DNA from: Ligustrum vulgare
Lineage: Eukaryota > Streptophyta > Magnoliopsida > Lamiales > Oleaceae
Direction: 5' to 3'
DNA: 64,000 nucleotides
NCBI GenBank assembly: GCA_963555705.1
Contig: OY743168.1
Coordinates: 21,954,139 to 22,018,138 of the forward strand
The notes under the pieces are model-generated. The model was not told the DNA's origin. It did no database searches and saw nothing but the letters and a program-made list of their open reading frames with translations. Positions within the stretch are counted from its first letter, which is position 1; each line of letters starts with the position of its first letter. The position numbers and the translations under genes are program-made. Positions 31,820 through 44,758 of this stretch are shown here, in pieces.

Positions 31820-33699
31820 ATATGCACATTGTAATATGAAATATCTAAGTAATAACATGATATTGATAAAAATCATATTTTTAATAAGTTCTTATTTGTT
31901 TCTCTTTAAAAATTTCTTTTTTTTTCCTGCTTCTCAATCTCAATCATTTATTAAAAATCAAGACCACAATATTTGACATTTTAACCAAATCTCAATCATC
32001 CATTTTTCTAAAAATTACTATTTATTTTTAAAAAACTCTTTTTAAACAATATTAAATACACATTAAATTTTGATAAGATGTATAGTTGAAAAGTTGTAAG
32101 TTTTATAAAAAAGTGTGGTTAAAATTAAATGTTAACTTTGAATGAGATTAAAATCTAAAATTTGGTGATGCTCGTTTTAATTTGATTATTTTGTCACTGA
32201 CTGGGATCAAAACAAATTGTCAATTCCACAAGACTAGCAACACATGTGACCTGACACTTGACATTAAATTAACTCATAATTAGTTTGAAAAACAAGTTGA
32301 CAGAAAATTGAATAATGGAAATTTAGGATTGGAACAAAAATAAAATTTGAATAATTAAAGTGAATGAAGGACATGATCAATACGGGTAGAGAGGCATAGA
32401 GGGCATGGGGTGGGGGCTCTATATTATTCTGGTGGAAGAAAAGTTTAATTAAAAGGTACTGCTTTTCAATAGATTCATTCCAAGAAATACTTTCAAAAAA
32501 GAACTTCTTTTCTTTTACTTGGATAGATCACCTTTTTAAGGGAGAATTCATATTTATAAATTCCATTTATCATGAGAGATTTTCTTCTGATTACTATTTG
32601 TTATATATAGATAATTAATTAGATACATGTGTGTCCCTTGATATTTTAGTAGATGTATCGCTAAGTTAATGATTGGGATATCAATGGAATTTCTTTCATT
32701 GGAAATTGATTTCAAGGATGAGCACTAATTTGTACGCTTGTAAGAGCCCGTTTTGTTAAAATGATATTTTTTCTTAAACTTTTCAAACTCAATCTCAACC
32801 ATTAATTCTTAGTCAAGTTTACAGTTTTTTTTATTTTTCAAATATTTTTCAACTACACATCTAAAAAATAAATAAAAAATCACAAAAACTTCTAAAAGTC
32901 ATATTATCTCTAAGTGATGTGCATTTACTTATAGGTTAACATTATATGCTTAATCAAGCATGCTCTTATTCTCTTTCATAAGGAAGATGGTGAGTTCACG
33001 AGCAGTATTTTGCATCATTTTTAATGCATTATTAAAGAGGAGTGACATTTTTAATTGACATTGCGACATGACGCACATATATTGGGTGATGTAAATAACA
33101 ACATACCTCATCTCTCACTTTTTCATCAACCAGTATATGTATATCATATCACAATATCACTTAAAAATGTCGATTGAAAATGTCTCCTTAAAATTACTCG
33201 ATAAAATCTCCAATTTTGACTATAAAACTGCTATACAAGATTGTGTTATTGATGTTATAAATATAGATAAACAAGTTATTTTTCTTTTTGAATAATTTAC
33301 CCCAATTTAATGACAAGAAAATATGTCCCCATATACCTACGTACATGTAAATTTTCAGCGACCCCTACATTAGATTTAAAGTTACACGTTAAATGTGCAT
33401 TGAGACCGGCCCACCAGGGTTAAAATTTCAGTAGTAACTTTTTTATTTAAAATTTTATTTTCAAAGTAGTTGAATAAGCATTGTAATCTAATTCTTCTGG
33501 CCACGGTTTGTCTACAAGCTTAGCTTGGCTCTCAAATTTTGTGGGTCGAGCTATTCATTTAGGAAAAAAATGAGGCTCAACATTGTCGGCGTTGAGTAGA
33601 GCGATCTCTGAATCCAACGAATGTTTTTCAATTTTTAAATTTTCATTTTGAATCGAAACAAAACAAATGAGAAAGAAAAAGGAGAAAACATCAGACTTA
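31820..33699. other. Gene-free AT-rich DNA with decayed MITEs
   Basis: Degenerate relatives of the Tourist-like family are seen at about 31885-32045 and 32745-32930 (the 'ctcaatctcaaccatt' core, inverted). No gene recognised. Confidence 0.5.
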
Positions 33700-33839
33700 G
33701 GGAGTCAAATTAGTTTTTGAATAAATGTGTGGTTTAAACATATTTGAAAAATAAAAATTTGTGAGCTTAACTAAAAATGAATGGTTGAGATTGAATTTGA
33801 AAAATTGAGGTGAAGAAAATTACATTACCAAACATACTC
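33700..33839. mobile_element. Tourist-like MITE, TSD TTA
   Basis: The ends GGGAGTCAAATTAG and CCAAACATACTC lie between TTA duplications (33697-33699 and 33840-33842). The 'aatgaatggttgagattgaatttgaa' core shows it belongs to the family at 50320. At 140 bp it is shorter than its relatives. Confidence 0.6.
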
Positions 33840-34298
33840 TTAATTAGACACAATCCATCTTGGAACAAGTCAACCTACGAAATACAACATGTCTCTTATT
33901 GTGTCGAATTTAGGTCGGACCAAACAAGATACAACTAACTTAAATGGTACAATCCATCACCCTAGAGCAGTATTTTTCTTCCCCATTGCACCAAAGATGT
34001 ATTTGAAAAAAAAAAAAAAAAAAAAAAGTAATTCTAGAATCTGGCCAATTGGGTGCAATATTTTGTCTGAATATGCAACTTTTTTGTGCCAGAACATAAC
34101 ATACAACATTTTTTGTTAAATGGTGTTAAGAATATTCTGCAAGAGATAATGTCTCTTCTTTCCGGTGGTCCTGTTGGCATCCTCCTTTGGTTTCTTTGTT
34201 TTCTTATGTTACAGATAAATATTATTTTATTTTTTATTTTATCAGAGGTCATTGAACTTTCAACGAAATCTCTATCGAATAAAAAATGTCTCAATTAA

Positions 34299-34472
34299 GC
34301 CTTTGTTTGAGTTCCATTATTTATCATTATTTTTACAAATTTTTTCTACAATAATCTATCTCAACCATCCAAAAAAATCAAGCCCACAATTTTTTACTTT
34401 CCAAACCACTTTTTAACCATTAAATTTATAAAATTCAAATTATAAATTGAAATAATGGAGCTCAAACAAGGG
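34299..34472. mobile_element. Tourist-like MITE, TSD TAA, reverse orientation
   Basis: The ends GCCTTTGTTTGAGTTCC and GGAGCTCAAACAAGGG lie between TAA at 34296-34298 and 34473-34475. The 'tctcaaccatcc' core is the complement of the family core. Confidence 0.8.
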
Positions 34473-34944
34473 TAAGTCACTTACTCAAATTTGGTTTTTT
34501 ATTTTCACCGTGTCACTTCTGGTCTTCTCAGTTGATAATAATTTAATTTGGAGTCATACTACAACAGATCTTCTACGTAATCACTCCGTGACATGACATC
34601 GTACCATTGCCCTTCGTCATAAAAGTGTTACATAGAATAAAAACACGGCTAATTAGCTTTTACTTTTATTCCGTAAATAATAAATATTAATGTATTTCTC
34701 GAAAAATTTAAAGGATAAGCGGATTATATTTTGAAAAAATAGTAATATCAATTGAGTCGTCCGATATACCTTCAGAACAATTTTCTTGCTCATTAACCAA
34801 GCTCCAGGATTCCCAGAATGCTATTGCAATACTATTTTGTATGTATCTGATTAATTTTGTTAGTTTTAATAAAATTATCTATCACAAGGTCTAATATAGA
34901 GCTGCAATATATCAGGGAAGCCATAAATGATAAAAGCCGCGCCT

Positions 34945-35240
34945 AGGACACATTTCCCAGTAGCAAAATGGAGGTATGGAAAAGTACTCAGCGCAGTCGA
35001 GGGTTTGAATCCTGAAATAATGAATTTGTGTCATGTAACAAGCGGGAGTTATGACTTACAACATCTTCACCCTGACTCTGGAAGGCATAATCTGCGATTT
35101 ACATCCTTAACCAATGACTCAGAACATGGTCGATTAGGGCCCTCAAGGTGTGGGCTATACCTTTATAAAAGTCATCGAGGAACTTTTGCTTCTTTCGTTG
35201 ATCAAGATGAGAAATACAGGGATTCAAATGGTTCAATGTA
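34945..35240 (+). repeat. SINE-like unit with A and B boxes
   Basis: TAGCAAAATGG at 34961-34971 fits the A box, and GGTTTGAATCC at 35002-35012 is one base from the B box GGTTCGAATCC, 41 bases on. The 3' part has a tRNA-unrelated body. No clear A tail or target duplication was found. Confidence 0.45.
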
Positions 35241-36179
35241 ACTATAACGAAATATATAATTCTTGAAAAATAAATTATCCAAATCAATATTTTAGAAAAA
35301 TATTGTATTATAATTTTTGAAAATGAAATCTAAATCAATATTCCATAAAAATATTATATTATATTTCTTGAAAATGAAACAATCTAAATTAATATTTCAG
35401 CAGAATATATATTGTAGCTTCGTTTGAAAAGGGATATTATATTTGAATTATTTTTTGCTCAAGAAGAAGCACAAGTTCACAAATAACAATATTTAAAAAT
35501 AATATTGTATTATTATTTTTTTAAAAAGTATAATATGTGAGCATTCACATCTAAGACGAATTTCATGTCGATTTTCTTGTGAAATATGACTTAAACTGTT
35601 AAACAATATTCTAAAGAAATATTGTATTAATACTCTTGAAGAAATATAAAACTTATACGTCTTGAAGTTCTAAAAAATATTTTTTTGTTACTTCCTAAAT
35701 AAGATTATGAACTTATACAAATATATATATTTCAGTAGCATTTTGGATTGATATTCGTGAAAATAAAATTGTATATTGTGGAGGAGTTGTATTATTATAT
35801 CGGAATAAACAATTCAAAAATTTGCAGGATCAAGATAGCCTACAACACTTGTTTTCAAAAGTTGATATCACATCAACCAATAGTCCGATCGTCATGAAAT
35901 TTGAACATGACATTTAGAACTCATTTTTTTCTTCAAATTCAAAGGTTAAAATTAATATCCAATGGTTCATTTGTGAAAAATCTCTCTTTGAACATTAGGA
36001 AATTTTGAATTAGTGGGAAGATCGTGTAATTTTGGAGGAAAAAAAAAAACTCCATATTCTTTAGAATACTTAAAGTTATTTAAACTTATTACAATTATTA
36101 AGTATTGTTTCTTTATTTCAGAAGAAGAACGATGTTATATTCAATCAATATTTCAGAAGAATGTTGTATGTGTTATTTA

Positions 36180-36500
36180 ATATATAATTTGTCGATTACC
36201 CTTTTTGTCTGTAATATTTTATAGTTTTCATTTTTTATTTATTTATGTATGATCATCATCCAGTAGAACACGGATTGTCGCCACTCCGGATATCTCATCC
36301 ACCGATGAGATCGCCTGCTTCTAGTATATGTTCATTAAGTATAATTTGTTGATTACCTTTTTATGTTGTAATATTTAGTTAAATAATTAATTTTCATTCT
36401 TGTTTATTTATGTAGGATCATCGTTTGAAGAACGTCAACTATCGTCACTCGGGAGATCTCCTTCAACGATGAGATCTCTCTCAGCAATACATTTCTCTCT
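36180..36500. repeat. Two diverged tandem copies of a ~160-bp unit
   Basis: Both copies read 'ataatttgtcgattacc', then 'tgtaatattt', then 'tttatgtaggatcatc', then 'cactcnggatatct...gatgagat'. They start near 36180 and 36338. They are clearly related but have many differences. Confidence 0.6.
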
Positions 36501-37861
36501 TGGGTTGCCTGCTTTCAGGGTGGCCGAAGCACAACGCCAAAGCAATTCTATAGTAATAATAATAATTTTACAAAATTCATTTAATCTTCTTATAATCATT
36601 TTAAATATAATTATTATTAAAACCATTAATTTATTTTTATTCATAAAAAGAAAGTTATATTTATATATATTTTTACTTATAATCTAATTAAGAATATAAA
36701 ATTATTGATATTAATCTACACTACATAACTTTTTTTTTTTTAAAAAAAAAAATTAACATAACATTTTAATCATTGTTAATATTTTATTTCAAGAAATTCT
36801 GTGGAAATTTTCAATAATGATGATAAAAATTATAATTCCATGGTGATAATAATAAATTCACAATGTTAATAATAATTTCTTAATAACTGTTTTTCGTAAT
36901 GATAATGATAATTTTAATATTTCATAATGATGATAATAATAATAATTTCTTATTTGTTCAATCTACTTTCATAATAAAAATAATTTAATGAGTACAAGAC
37001 ATATAAAGATTACACATCCTGCATTGAGTTGTTATTTAGGGGAATCAGACTATTACGAAATTGGTGAGTATGCTCTATTGCATTGCACCTGACGCACTTA
37101 CGCATCGGGAAAACTCTCCAGTAAATGATGTTTTAGACGTATGCCTACATCTAGGAATAAGCAGACTGACATCAAGTAACAACAAATTATTTAGTGTGAG
37201 CAGGTAGTAGGGAACTTCTTACTCAGCTTCATTTGGTAGAGAAAATATAGTTTTCACATATGCTGCTTTTCAAAAATTATTCGTGTCGTAATCAGTGGAT
37301 AAGGAATGTAGTGTAAAACCTCGATGCATAGTCATTGCAACTATATACACACATGGAAAACTCTTATATCAAAACTATCTGCACGTGCCTGTGTTATCGT
37401 TCAAGTCTACAATGTACCAAACATTACATTCATATTTCAAGTTGAAGCGATACAAATCTAGTAGCTCAACGCACGACTTTCTCGTTGCATCTAGTGTCTT
37501 GAAGAGTTTAATTTTCATGACCAAGGTTAGATCGCTTGTTTACATATGAGATTTCTCACATCTATCATGAAATCAATCCTACATCGTGTCCCAAATGTGC
37601 TCAATCATTGTGAGAATCGATAACTCTAGATCATTTTAGTTTTTAAATAATGTATTGAGAGACTTCACAATATTTGACGCCATCATATTGTATCGACGTC
37701 TAGAAAATTGAGACCGCCCTCAATGTAGAATTTACAGCTTATCTACTAAATAATCCGAGGCAACATGATTCTTATGTTATACTTCGATCATGAACTTATT
37801 AAACTTTTCTAAACTATAAGTATATATAGCTCTCTTAAATAATGTAATGATCACACTATGC

Positions 37862-37899
<38 letters not shown>
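37862..37899. repeat. (GAT)n microsatellite
   Basis: A run of about 12 GAT/ATG units. Confidence 0.95.
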
Positions 37900-37900
<1 letters not shown>

Positions 37901-40004
37901 AGTGTAACCCCCGCCCTCTCCCCAATTGGATTGAGAAAAGATTGACTATTTGAGTCGTACATAATGCCTTAGCGACTTGCCTTTGTTTGGTAATCGTATT
38001 TTTTTCGTTTATAAACCAATTTATTAACTACACAATTTCTCAAACTACTTTTTAACCACACACATTTTCTCTCTCCAAATTTTAACTACTACTTTTTACC
38101 TCAAAATTATAAATAAATCATTTTATAAACCAAATAATTTTATCAAACAGAGTTCCCCGACTCAATTTCTTAACTCAAAACATCTTATTTAAATGTTGGT
38201 AATCTTTATTCTATTGAGCATTGTAATAGTTCCAAGTTTGAATATATATAAGTAAAAAAAAAGTTTAAATAAATAATATAAAATATGTTACATGTTAACA
38301 AACAAGAAATTACATTAAGGCACATGACATTTAGTCTCTATAATTAGCTAATTAAAATTTACCAAAAGTGACCTACATTTACACAATAAAGACGTTATAA
38401 ATATTACCAAAAGTTTTACAATAATTTTAGGGAGACAATTTTAAGTGACATTGTGACATGATGTACATTCATTAGGTGGTGAAAAAAGTAAGTAGTGAGG
38501 TAGTTTATTTTACCATCCAATAAATGTGTGATATCACTTAAAAATGTCTTTCTAAAATTACTCAAAGCTTTATGACAATACAAAGAAACCCACTGCATAA
38601 ATCATGGGACTAGTGAAACCCAAACCCCTGGGGTTGAGCATATTTCACAAAATTCCAGTCAGAAGTGGTCATCATCATCTTAAGAACAATTAAAACATGA
38701 ATCATATGAAATATTTAAACTATAGACTCCTCAATAAAGGGCAAAGGTGCAAGAGGATTGAATAGATATATTATTCCTAACCTGAAAATATTGTGAAAAA
38801 GTATTTAAAACTAGTAGAATTACAATGGAAGCGGTAACTAATAATTTCTGAGGGCTGGATCCTACAACAAGAATGATCTTCAAAGAGCAAAATCTACATA
38901 TACGTGATAATACTAACTAATAATACAACATAGCGGAAGGAAAAATACCGATTATAGGTAAATTTCGAGAATTAAATACACATAATGGCCTATGAGTTCC
39001 ATCTTCCTGGTCAATCCCTCCCTTCAATCTTCATTGAGCATGTGCAGTTCTTTTGATGCTCACACAGTTCCTGCAGCATTAAGATATTTCTCAATCGATA
39101 GCATAGAGATATCGAAGAAGAAAAATATTCAATTTTAGCAGTTTTATAATCAATTTTATTTTCATGTTTATTACTTCAACCTTTCTTACGGGGAAATTGA
39201 AGAATTACAAAATCAAACTTGGCTAATCTAATTTTCACGATCAGCATATTTTTTCAGTTTTATACACAGCGATCAATTTTACAGAAAGAGGCATCAAAAT
39301 TTTTGAGAAGATCGAAATAAGGAAAATTAAAGGGTAAATTTTTCATCAATTTTAGGAGGAAATAATTTTTCGAAGTTGCAAAAGAACCAAGCAGAGCCTA
39401 ACTAAAGTGTGTCCCCTCTGGTGTTGGCTTTGGCTTAAGCTTAAACATACTTTTTTAGTCAAAAACTTCTTAAAATTCTGTTTGGCCAAAAACTCTTAAA
39501 AGTAACTTTTACTTCGTCATAAGCTTGGCCAAATATGATCATGAAGTAACATTCTTCCATTTCTCAGTCTCCACTCCACGGGGATCACCATCCCTATTCC
39601 CCTTCTCAATAAGGGTATTAAGTGAGGCAAGCCGTTCGCCGGCTCAACTCGCCCCACATACAAGTAGAGGTGACTTGACTCACTGTGGAGGCGAGCCGAC
39701 CAGCGAAATACTTGTGCAAGCTGCTCGGCTAGTGAGCTTTGTGTGCTTGAGCACAAGCCAGCGCAACTAGTGCTACACAAATACAGCAGTTGTCATTGGT
39801 GCAATTGTCATTTCACGAAGCCGTCAAAAGACTGAAAAATCAATTTTTAATTTTTTTCACCTTACATTTCATGATTTTGCCTGTATCATTTACACATTCT
39901 ATGAAACTAAAACATCATCTCTTCTCGTCACTCTCCTAAATGTTTCACTGAACTTTTTTTTCTTATTTCATAATTAATTTGGTATTGATATTATTATACC
40001 ACTT

Positions 40005-40220
40005 TTTTTTTTTTTTGATAAGAAACTGCAAATTTTATTTATGATAAAATAAATGGTTGTTACACAAAGAAAGAGAGTGGATGAGTCATCCACAAAAAGA
40101 GAACTAGTTGCCTCACATGGGCCAAAAACTAATTACACAATCATTTGTGGTTACTAGAATCGATGGTATCAAAAAAACTATTGGGATCCAAGCAAAACAA
40201 AAACTTCTCCAGATGACTGG
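40005..40220 (-). mobile_element. 5'-truncated LINE (L1-like) insertion with 16-bp TSD
   Basis: The perfect 16-bp repeat TATTATTATACCACTT flanks it at 39989-40004 and 40221-40236. The inserted strand ends GCAGTTTCTTATC plus an A tail (T run on the + strand from 40005). Only 216 bp of the 3' end is present. Confidence 0.85.
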
Positions 40221-40288
40221 TATTATTATACCACTTCGTAAAGAGTTACTATCTAATTTCTACTTGTATATTTTCCATTATTATATTA

Positions 40289-41737
40289 CTAGTAATCGCA
40301 CCCGTGCGATGCACGGAATAAATAATATTTATTAAATAAGTTGTAAAAATACAATGCCCGATAAAAATAACACAATAAAAAAATAATAATAATAACAACT
40401 TGCATACACAAATTGTGAATAATTTGTAATTTTATTTCTTCCTATAAGATTTCTTACTTTAATGCATAAATTGTATATTCAATATACAATCAAAATATCA
40501 AAAAAAAGAAAAGAAAAGTTATGAATTGCATTTTTTTAACAATTAATTGTTCATTATCTAGTTTTCTTAGTTTATTTATTCATATAGAATTGATTATGCA
40601 AAAATAAGTTTTTTTTTTAATGTTCATTCACAACCACATATTATTTAAAAACTAATTTTTCACAATTGTACATACTACTTTTTAACCACACATTCTAAAA
40701 AAGAAAATCAATTTTTAACCACTCAATTGATTGATTTGACAAATTTTTTTTTTATACTACCTTCTTTCACTTTCAATCACACATTTAAAACCATTTTTAT
40801 AGTTTATATCAAACTTACTCCTATTCAATGGTTTCAAATACAATGTGACATTTTATTTTTCACCAAGTATTGAAAATGACCATGTTATCCACACACACAC
40901 ACAACTATTTTTTGTGCATGTTAAATAAATGTATTGACTATATTTTATTTTTAAATAGAATAAGTTTGATAAAACCTTATATTTTTATTTTCTATAGAAT
41001 TCAATGAATTAATTGTTAAAGTCTGTAGTATATATTTTACAAATTGATGTTATTTTAAATTTATAAAAATTAAAAAATAGATAAATGAACAAAATGAGTA
41101 AATTTATAAAATTAATTTCAAAATTATCAAAGAGTTTATCGAAACCTAAAGTTGTAGAAATTAAAATGATTCAATTGAATTTACTTAGAAAGATCGGATA
41201 TCATTATTTCTTTTAATTTGATAAGAAAAAAGACCTGAAATTAATCATTTATGTCAAATTGAAGTTAGGTAAGAAATGATAAATATTATTTTATGACTTA
41301 GATGAGATAAATTAAAAAGATTGGATATTGAAAAAAGTAAAAAGTATAAGTAAAACTTTTACCTTTATTATTTGAGGTAATTTTAAGAATGATATATTTA
41401 GAGTTTGCTCTCATTTTTTAACTTGTATTGAACTTCTCGTTAAGATTATGAATTTGACACATATATTGCATATTTTTTGACTTCAAAATATTACAATAAT
41501 TATCAAAAGAATAAAAATAATATACAATTTGATCTTTTTATAGATTTTTTATTTTTTACAATCAATAAGTCATTTATTACATGTCACCTATAATTAATTT
41601 TGCATTAATTGAAGTTTCCTAATTCAATTATTAAAATAATTAATAAAATTACAAAGTTTCCTAAAATAGAAGGGAAAATGGTGGGAAACTATGTGTGGGT
41701 TTTTTTGGCTGCTATACTATTATTATATATATTAAGA
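40289..41737 (-). mobile_element. Non-autonomous Helitron, family B, copy 1
   Basis: On the minus strand it begins TCTTAATATATATAATAATA after A and ends with the hairpin CCGTGCATCGCACGG, a short spacer and CTAG before T. It is nearly the same as 56364-57803 in inverse order over about 1.44 kb. No Rep/helicase gene is present. Confidence 0.88.
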
Positions 41738-42836
41738 TAAGATTATACCGGGTAATTTTCGTATATCTAGCTCATCATCTATTTCGAACAAAAATATTTT
41801 CTTATAAGGGTGCATTTGATACACCACATTTCCATGGAAAAGGAAAACATTTTCCTTCTTCACTTTTTTGGGTGTTTGATAGCATTTTTCTATGAAATTG
41901 ATTTTCCATCTTTTCTCGATTTCCCACATTTTCCTTATTTTTGTTGAATTCATTTTCCTACCACTTTGGTGGGAATTGGTTTTTCCACCTATTTTCGCCT
42001 CGTTTCGTCATTTTTGTTATTGTTAATTGACTTAATTTTTCTATAAATTAACATAATTATTATTAAGTACAAATGTAACACTATAACCCAAACATAATCG
42101 GATCGGGTTGGGTTGGGTCCAACCGATTTAACTGTTTAACCCAACACAAACCAACCCACATGTAATTTTATTAATTTAATTAAAAAAAAATCCCCTATTT
42201 CTCAAATTTTTAACTTCAAACTTGATATTTGCCCAGCATCAATCAAGATTATTTTACAAATCTTGAGTTTACTCGACTACCTAAGTTCAAACTCGAGATT
42301 TTACTGACAAACTCACCATATTTCAACAAAATTTGGTATTTGTTTACTAAATTAATTTTGGCCCAAGACCAAACTGATAATACAAACCAAACCGACCCAA
42401 ACCGTATCGGTTTTGATTGATTTGATTTCTAAAGCAAGATTGGGTCGGGTTGGACCTCAATTTACCCAAATCATCTTGGCTGATTTCAGTGTCGTGTTAG
42501 TGATCCGCCAACCGTGTCCCAGGTTTTGAATTTTTATTTTATTTTTTGCTTTTTTGATTTTTTTGCAGAACTACTGGTCTTTGGTTTTGAAGGAAGACCG
42601 GGTCTTTCAAATCGAGGGTTAAGACTATGTTTAGGTATTAAAATCTTGTTCTCCTAAATGTATTCTACCTTAATCTTCTTAAATTTCTTCTATAATTAAT
42701 GTATGTCCATAAACATTAAAACATAATGCAATTTAGTCATAGAATTGCAATATTGCATTAAAAATTTGTTTACCAATTTTTTTTATAAAGTAGTTGACGT
42801 TCAGGATCAGTAGGTGCACCAAGACATCCTAACTAG
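41738..42836. other. Gene-free stretch
   Basis: No gene recognised. At 41810-41990 there are repeated 'ttttccatggaaaa'-like phrases that may be another decayed MITE. At 42090-42420 'gggtcgggttgg' and 'aaaccgaccca' phrases form a low-complexity inverted pair. Confidence 0.4.
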
Positions 42837-42841
42837 GTTGG

Positions 42842-43724
42842 TGTTGGGTGGATTTTGGGAATAGTAGCGCCAAATAAATATAATGATGGTTTTGTAAATC
42901 CTTGCCGAATATTGGACAGAGTAACGACAAAGAAAAACACAAAAAAGAATAAGAGAAGAAGGGACAAAGCCGAGGCAAAAGTTGGACTCTTTGTCCTTAA
43001 GTCGAATTTGCCCCGCAACGGTGCCTACGGATTTCGGCAATCGACTTCCAAGATACAACGGCTTCACTTGTGTTTGTAGCACTCCAAAACACAAGTACAA
43101 CGAACAAAATATAGGCTTATGTACTCCAAAGGATGCAATGAAGGAAAATCAAAATAAATGAAATGATTTTGATTTAGAAGAGAAGTGAGGATGAGAGATG
43201 TTTTTGCATATCAAAAATGTGAGGAATAGGACACCCAAAGGGTCCTATATATAGATCATGAAAGGGTGTGGACGAAGTGGTTGAGGCCCAAATCATGCAC
43301 CATTTCCAAACAATGCACCTTTACGAAAAGGTACCTTCTGGCCGGACAACCGTGCGGCCACACGGTTATAGACCATGCGGTCGCACGGTTTTACTCAAAA
43401 AAACCAAAATTAATTTTGACGTGTGATCGCGCGGTTTGCTAACCGTGCGGTCGCACGGTCAAATATTTTGACCTGATTTTCGTCCTTTTTCGTAATTTCT
43501 CATTCATCCAATATTGGTTTTCGAAATGCCAAATATACCCTTCAATACATGGAAAGAAATCAAATTTCTCTTTCGGGGGCGCTGCCCGTTTGTGCGCCCC
43601 GAAGCGGCGAAGTGGCAAACAATTTTGCCTAAACGGATTGAGCCGAACTTTTGAGTATTTAGCTGAAGTCGACACAAAGTCACTTTAATCGATTTTCAAT
43701 TCTCGATTGAACCAATATCCAACA
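42842..43724 (-). repeat. Solo LTR with 5-bp target duplication
   Basis: On the minus strand the block starts TGTTGG and ends CCAACA, and both sides carry CCAAC (43725-43729 and 42837-42841). A TATATATA box is at about 43246-43253. The side nearer 43724 holds palindromes of the form ACCGTGCGGTCGCACGGT at 43349-43366, 43372-43389 and 43442-43459, with a half site between. The order of palindromes then TATA gives the minus direction. Neither polypurine tract nor primer site flanks it, as expected for a solo LTR made by LTR-LTR recombination. Confidence 0.8.
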
Positions 43725-43823
43725 GTTGGCACATCCTTAGCACCCTCATCATCTGCCGACATCAACATAATATTATTAAAAGAAAACGAAATATCTAGAT
43801 AAAGTAACAAGCCAGAAGACTAA

Positions 43824-44755
43824 GGCTGCGTTCTCTTTGTGTTTCAGTTTCCTGTTTTCATTTTCGAAAATGTTTTCTGTTTTCCATTTTCTGTGATTTT
43901 TTTCGAAATTGCTGAAAATGCGTTTGGTTTGTTATTTCCGAAAACTGTTTTCGAAAATGAAAAGCTAGAAAAACGCGTTCTGTTTAAAATTTTGAAGAAA
44001 ATTATTTCTGTATACTTGTAATTATATTATTTGTGAATATAAATGAAATAACCCCTATCACACAATTTGGTTATACAAAAAATGTTCAAAAATTCATGTT
44101 GTCCTTCTAAAGAAATCGTTCCATTTATTACTTTATATATATATATATATACATCCTTCTAGTAAGCACTCATAACGTTTAAAATTTAAGTTTCAATAAA
44201 ATTTACAAAAATCAATTTACGTTAATTAATGATACTCTTACAAATAAGTGTCTACAATACAAAAGTAAAAAAGAAATATTTAATAATTAAGCACATGATA
44301 CATCATCAGAAAGATGGTTGAATTTGGAGTTGGACGCAAAAAACAGAGTGCAATTCGGAGTTGTACATCAAAAGTTATACATGTTTGAAGACAATGACCT
44401 ATAAAGCAAATACGAGAAGGACTAAATTGAAAGAAAAGTAAAATTTGTGAACTAATGTGCAACAAAATCTGAAGTTGAGGGACCTAAGTTGCAAATAAAT
44501 TAGGGTATTTTCGAAAGAAATTTCAAAATTTGAGGATTAAAATGACAAGTTTTGAAAATTAGGGACCAATAATATAATTAAAAATGACAAATTTCAATTT
44601 TTTTATTTTTTTATTTTTTTTTAAATGGAAAACGCGCGTTTTCCACTTAATAGTTATAAATTTCGGAAAATGCGGAAAACGTGATTTTCACGTTTTCCGC
44701 GTTTTCGGAAATGGAGAACGGAAAACGGCTGGAAAACGTCAAAGAGACCGCAGCC
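43824..44755. mobile_element. PIF/Harbinger-like non-autonomous element, TSD TAA
   Basis: The left end is GGCTGCGTTCTCTTTG and the right end CAAAGAGACCGCAGCC, a 16-bp inverted repeat with one mismatch. TAA lies on both sides (43821-43823 and 44756-44758). Subterminal parts are rich in TTTTCGAAAATG and CGGAAAACG. No transposase is seen in its 932 bp. Confidence 0.85.
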
Positions 44756-44758
44756 TAA

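Larger units (their letters stand above)
34473..40004. other. Gene-free intergenic region
   Basis: No gene is supported over this 5.5 kb. It holds a SINE-like unit, repeats of 'aatattttagaaaaatattgtatt' at about 35260-36180, a diverged duplication at 36180-36500, a (GAT)n run at 37862-37899 and a decayed MITE at about 37985-38155. Short frames near 36400 and 37300 match nothing I recognise. Confidence 0.5.

Noticed and set aside
37295..37549. 84-codon frame in the intergenic region
   Set aside because: No recognisable motif and no supporting exons nearby; most likely chance.
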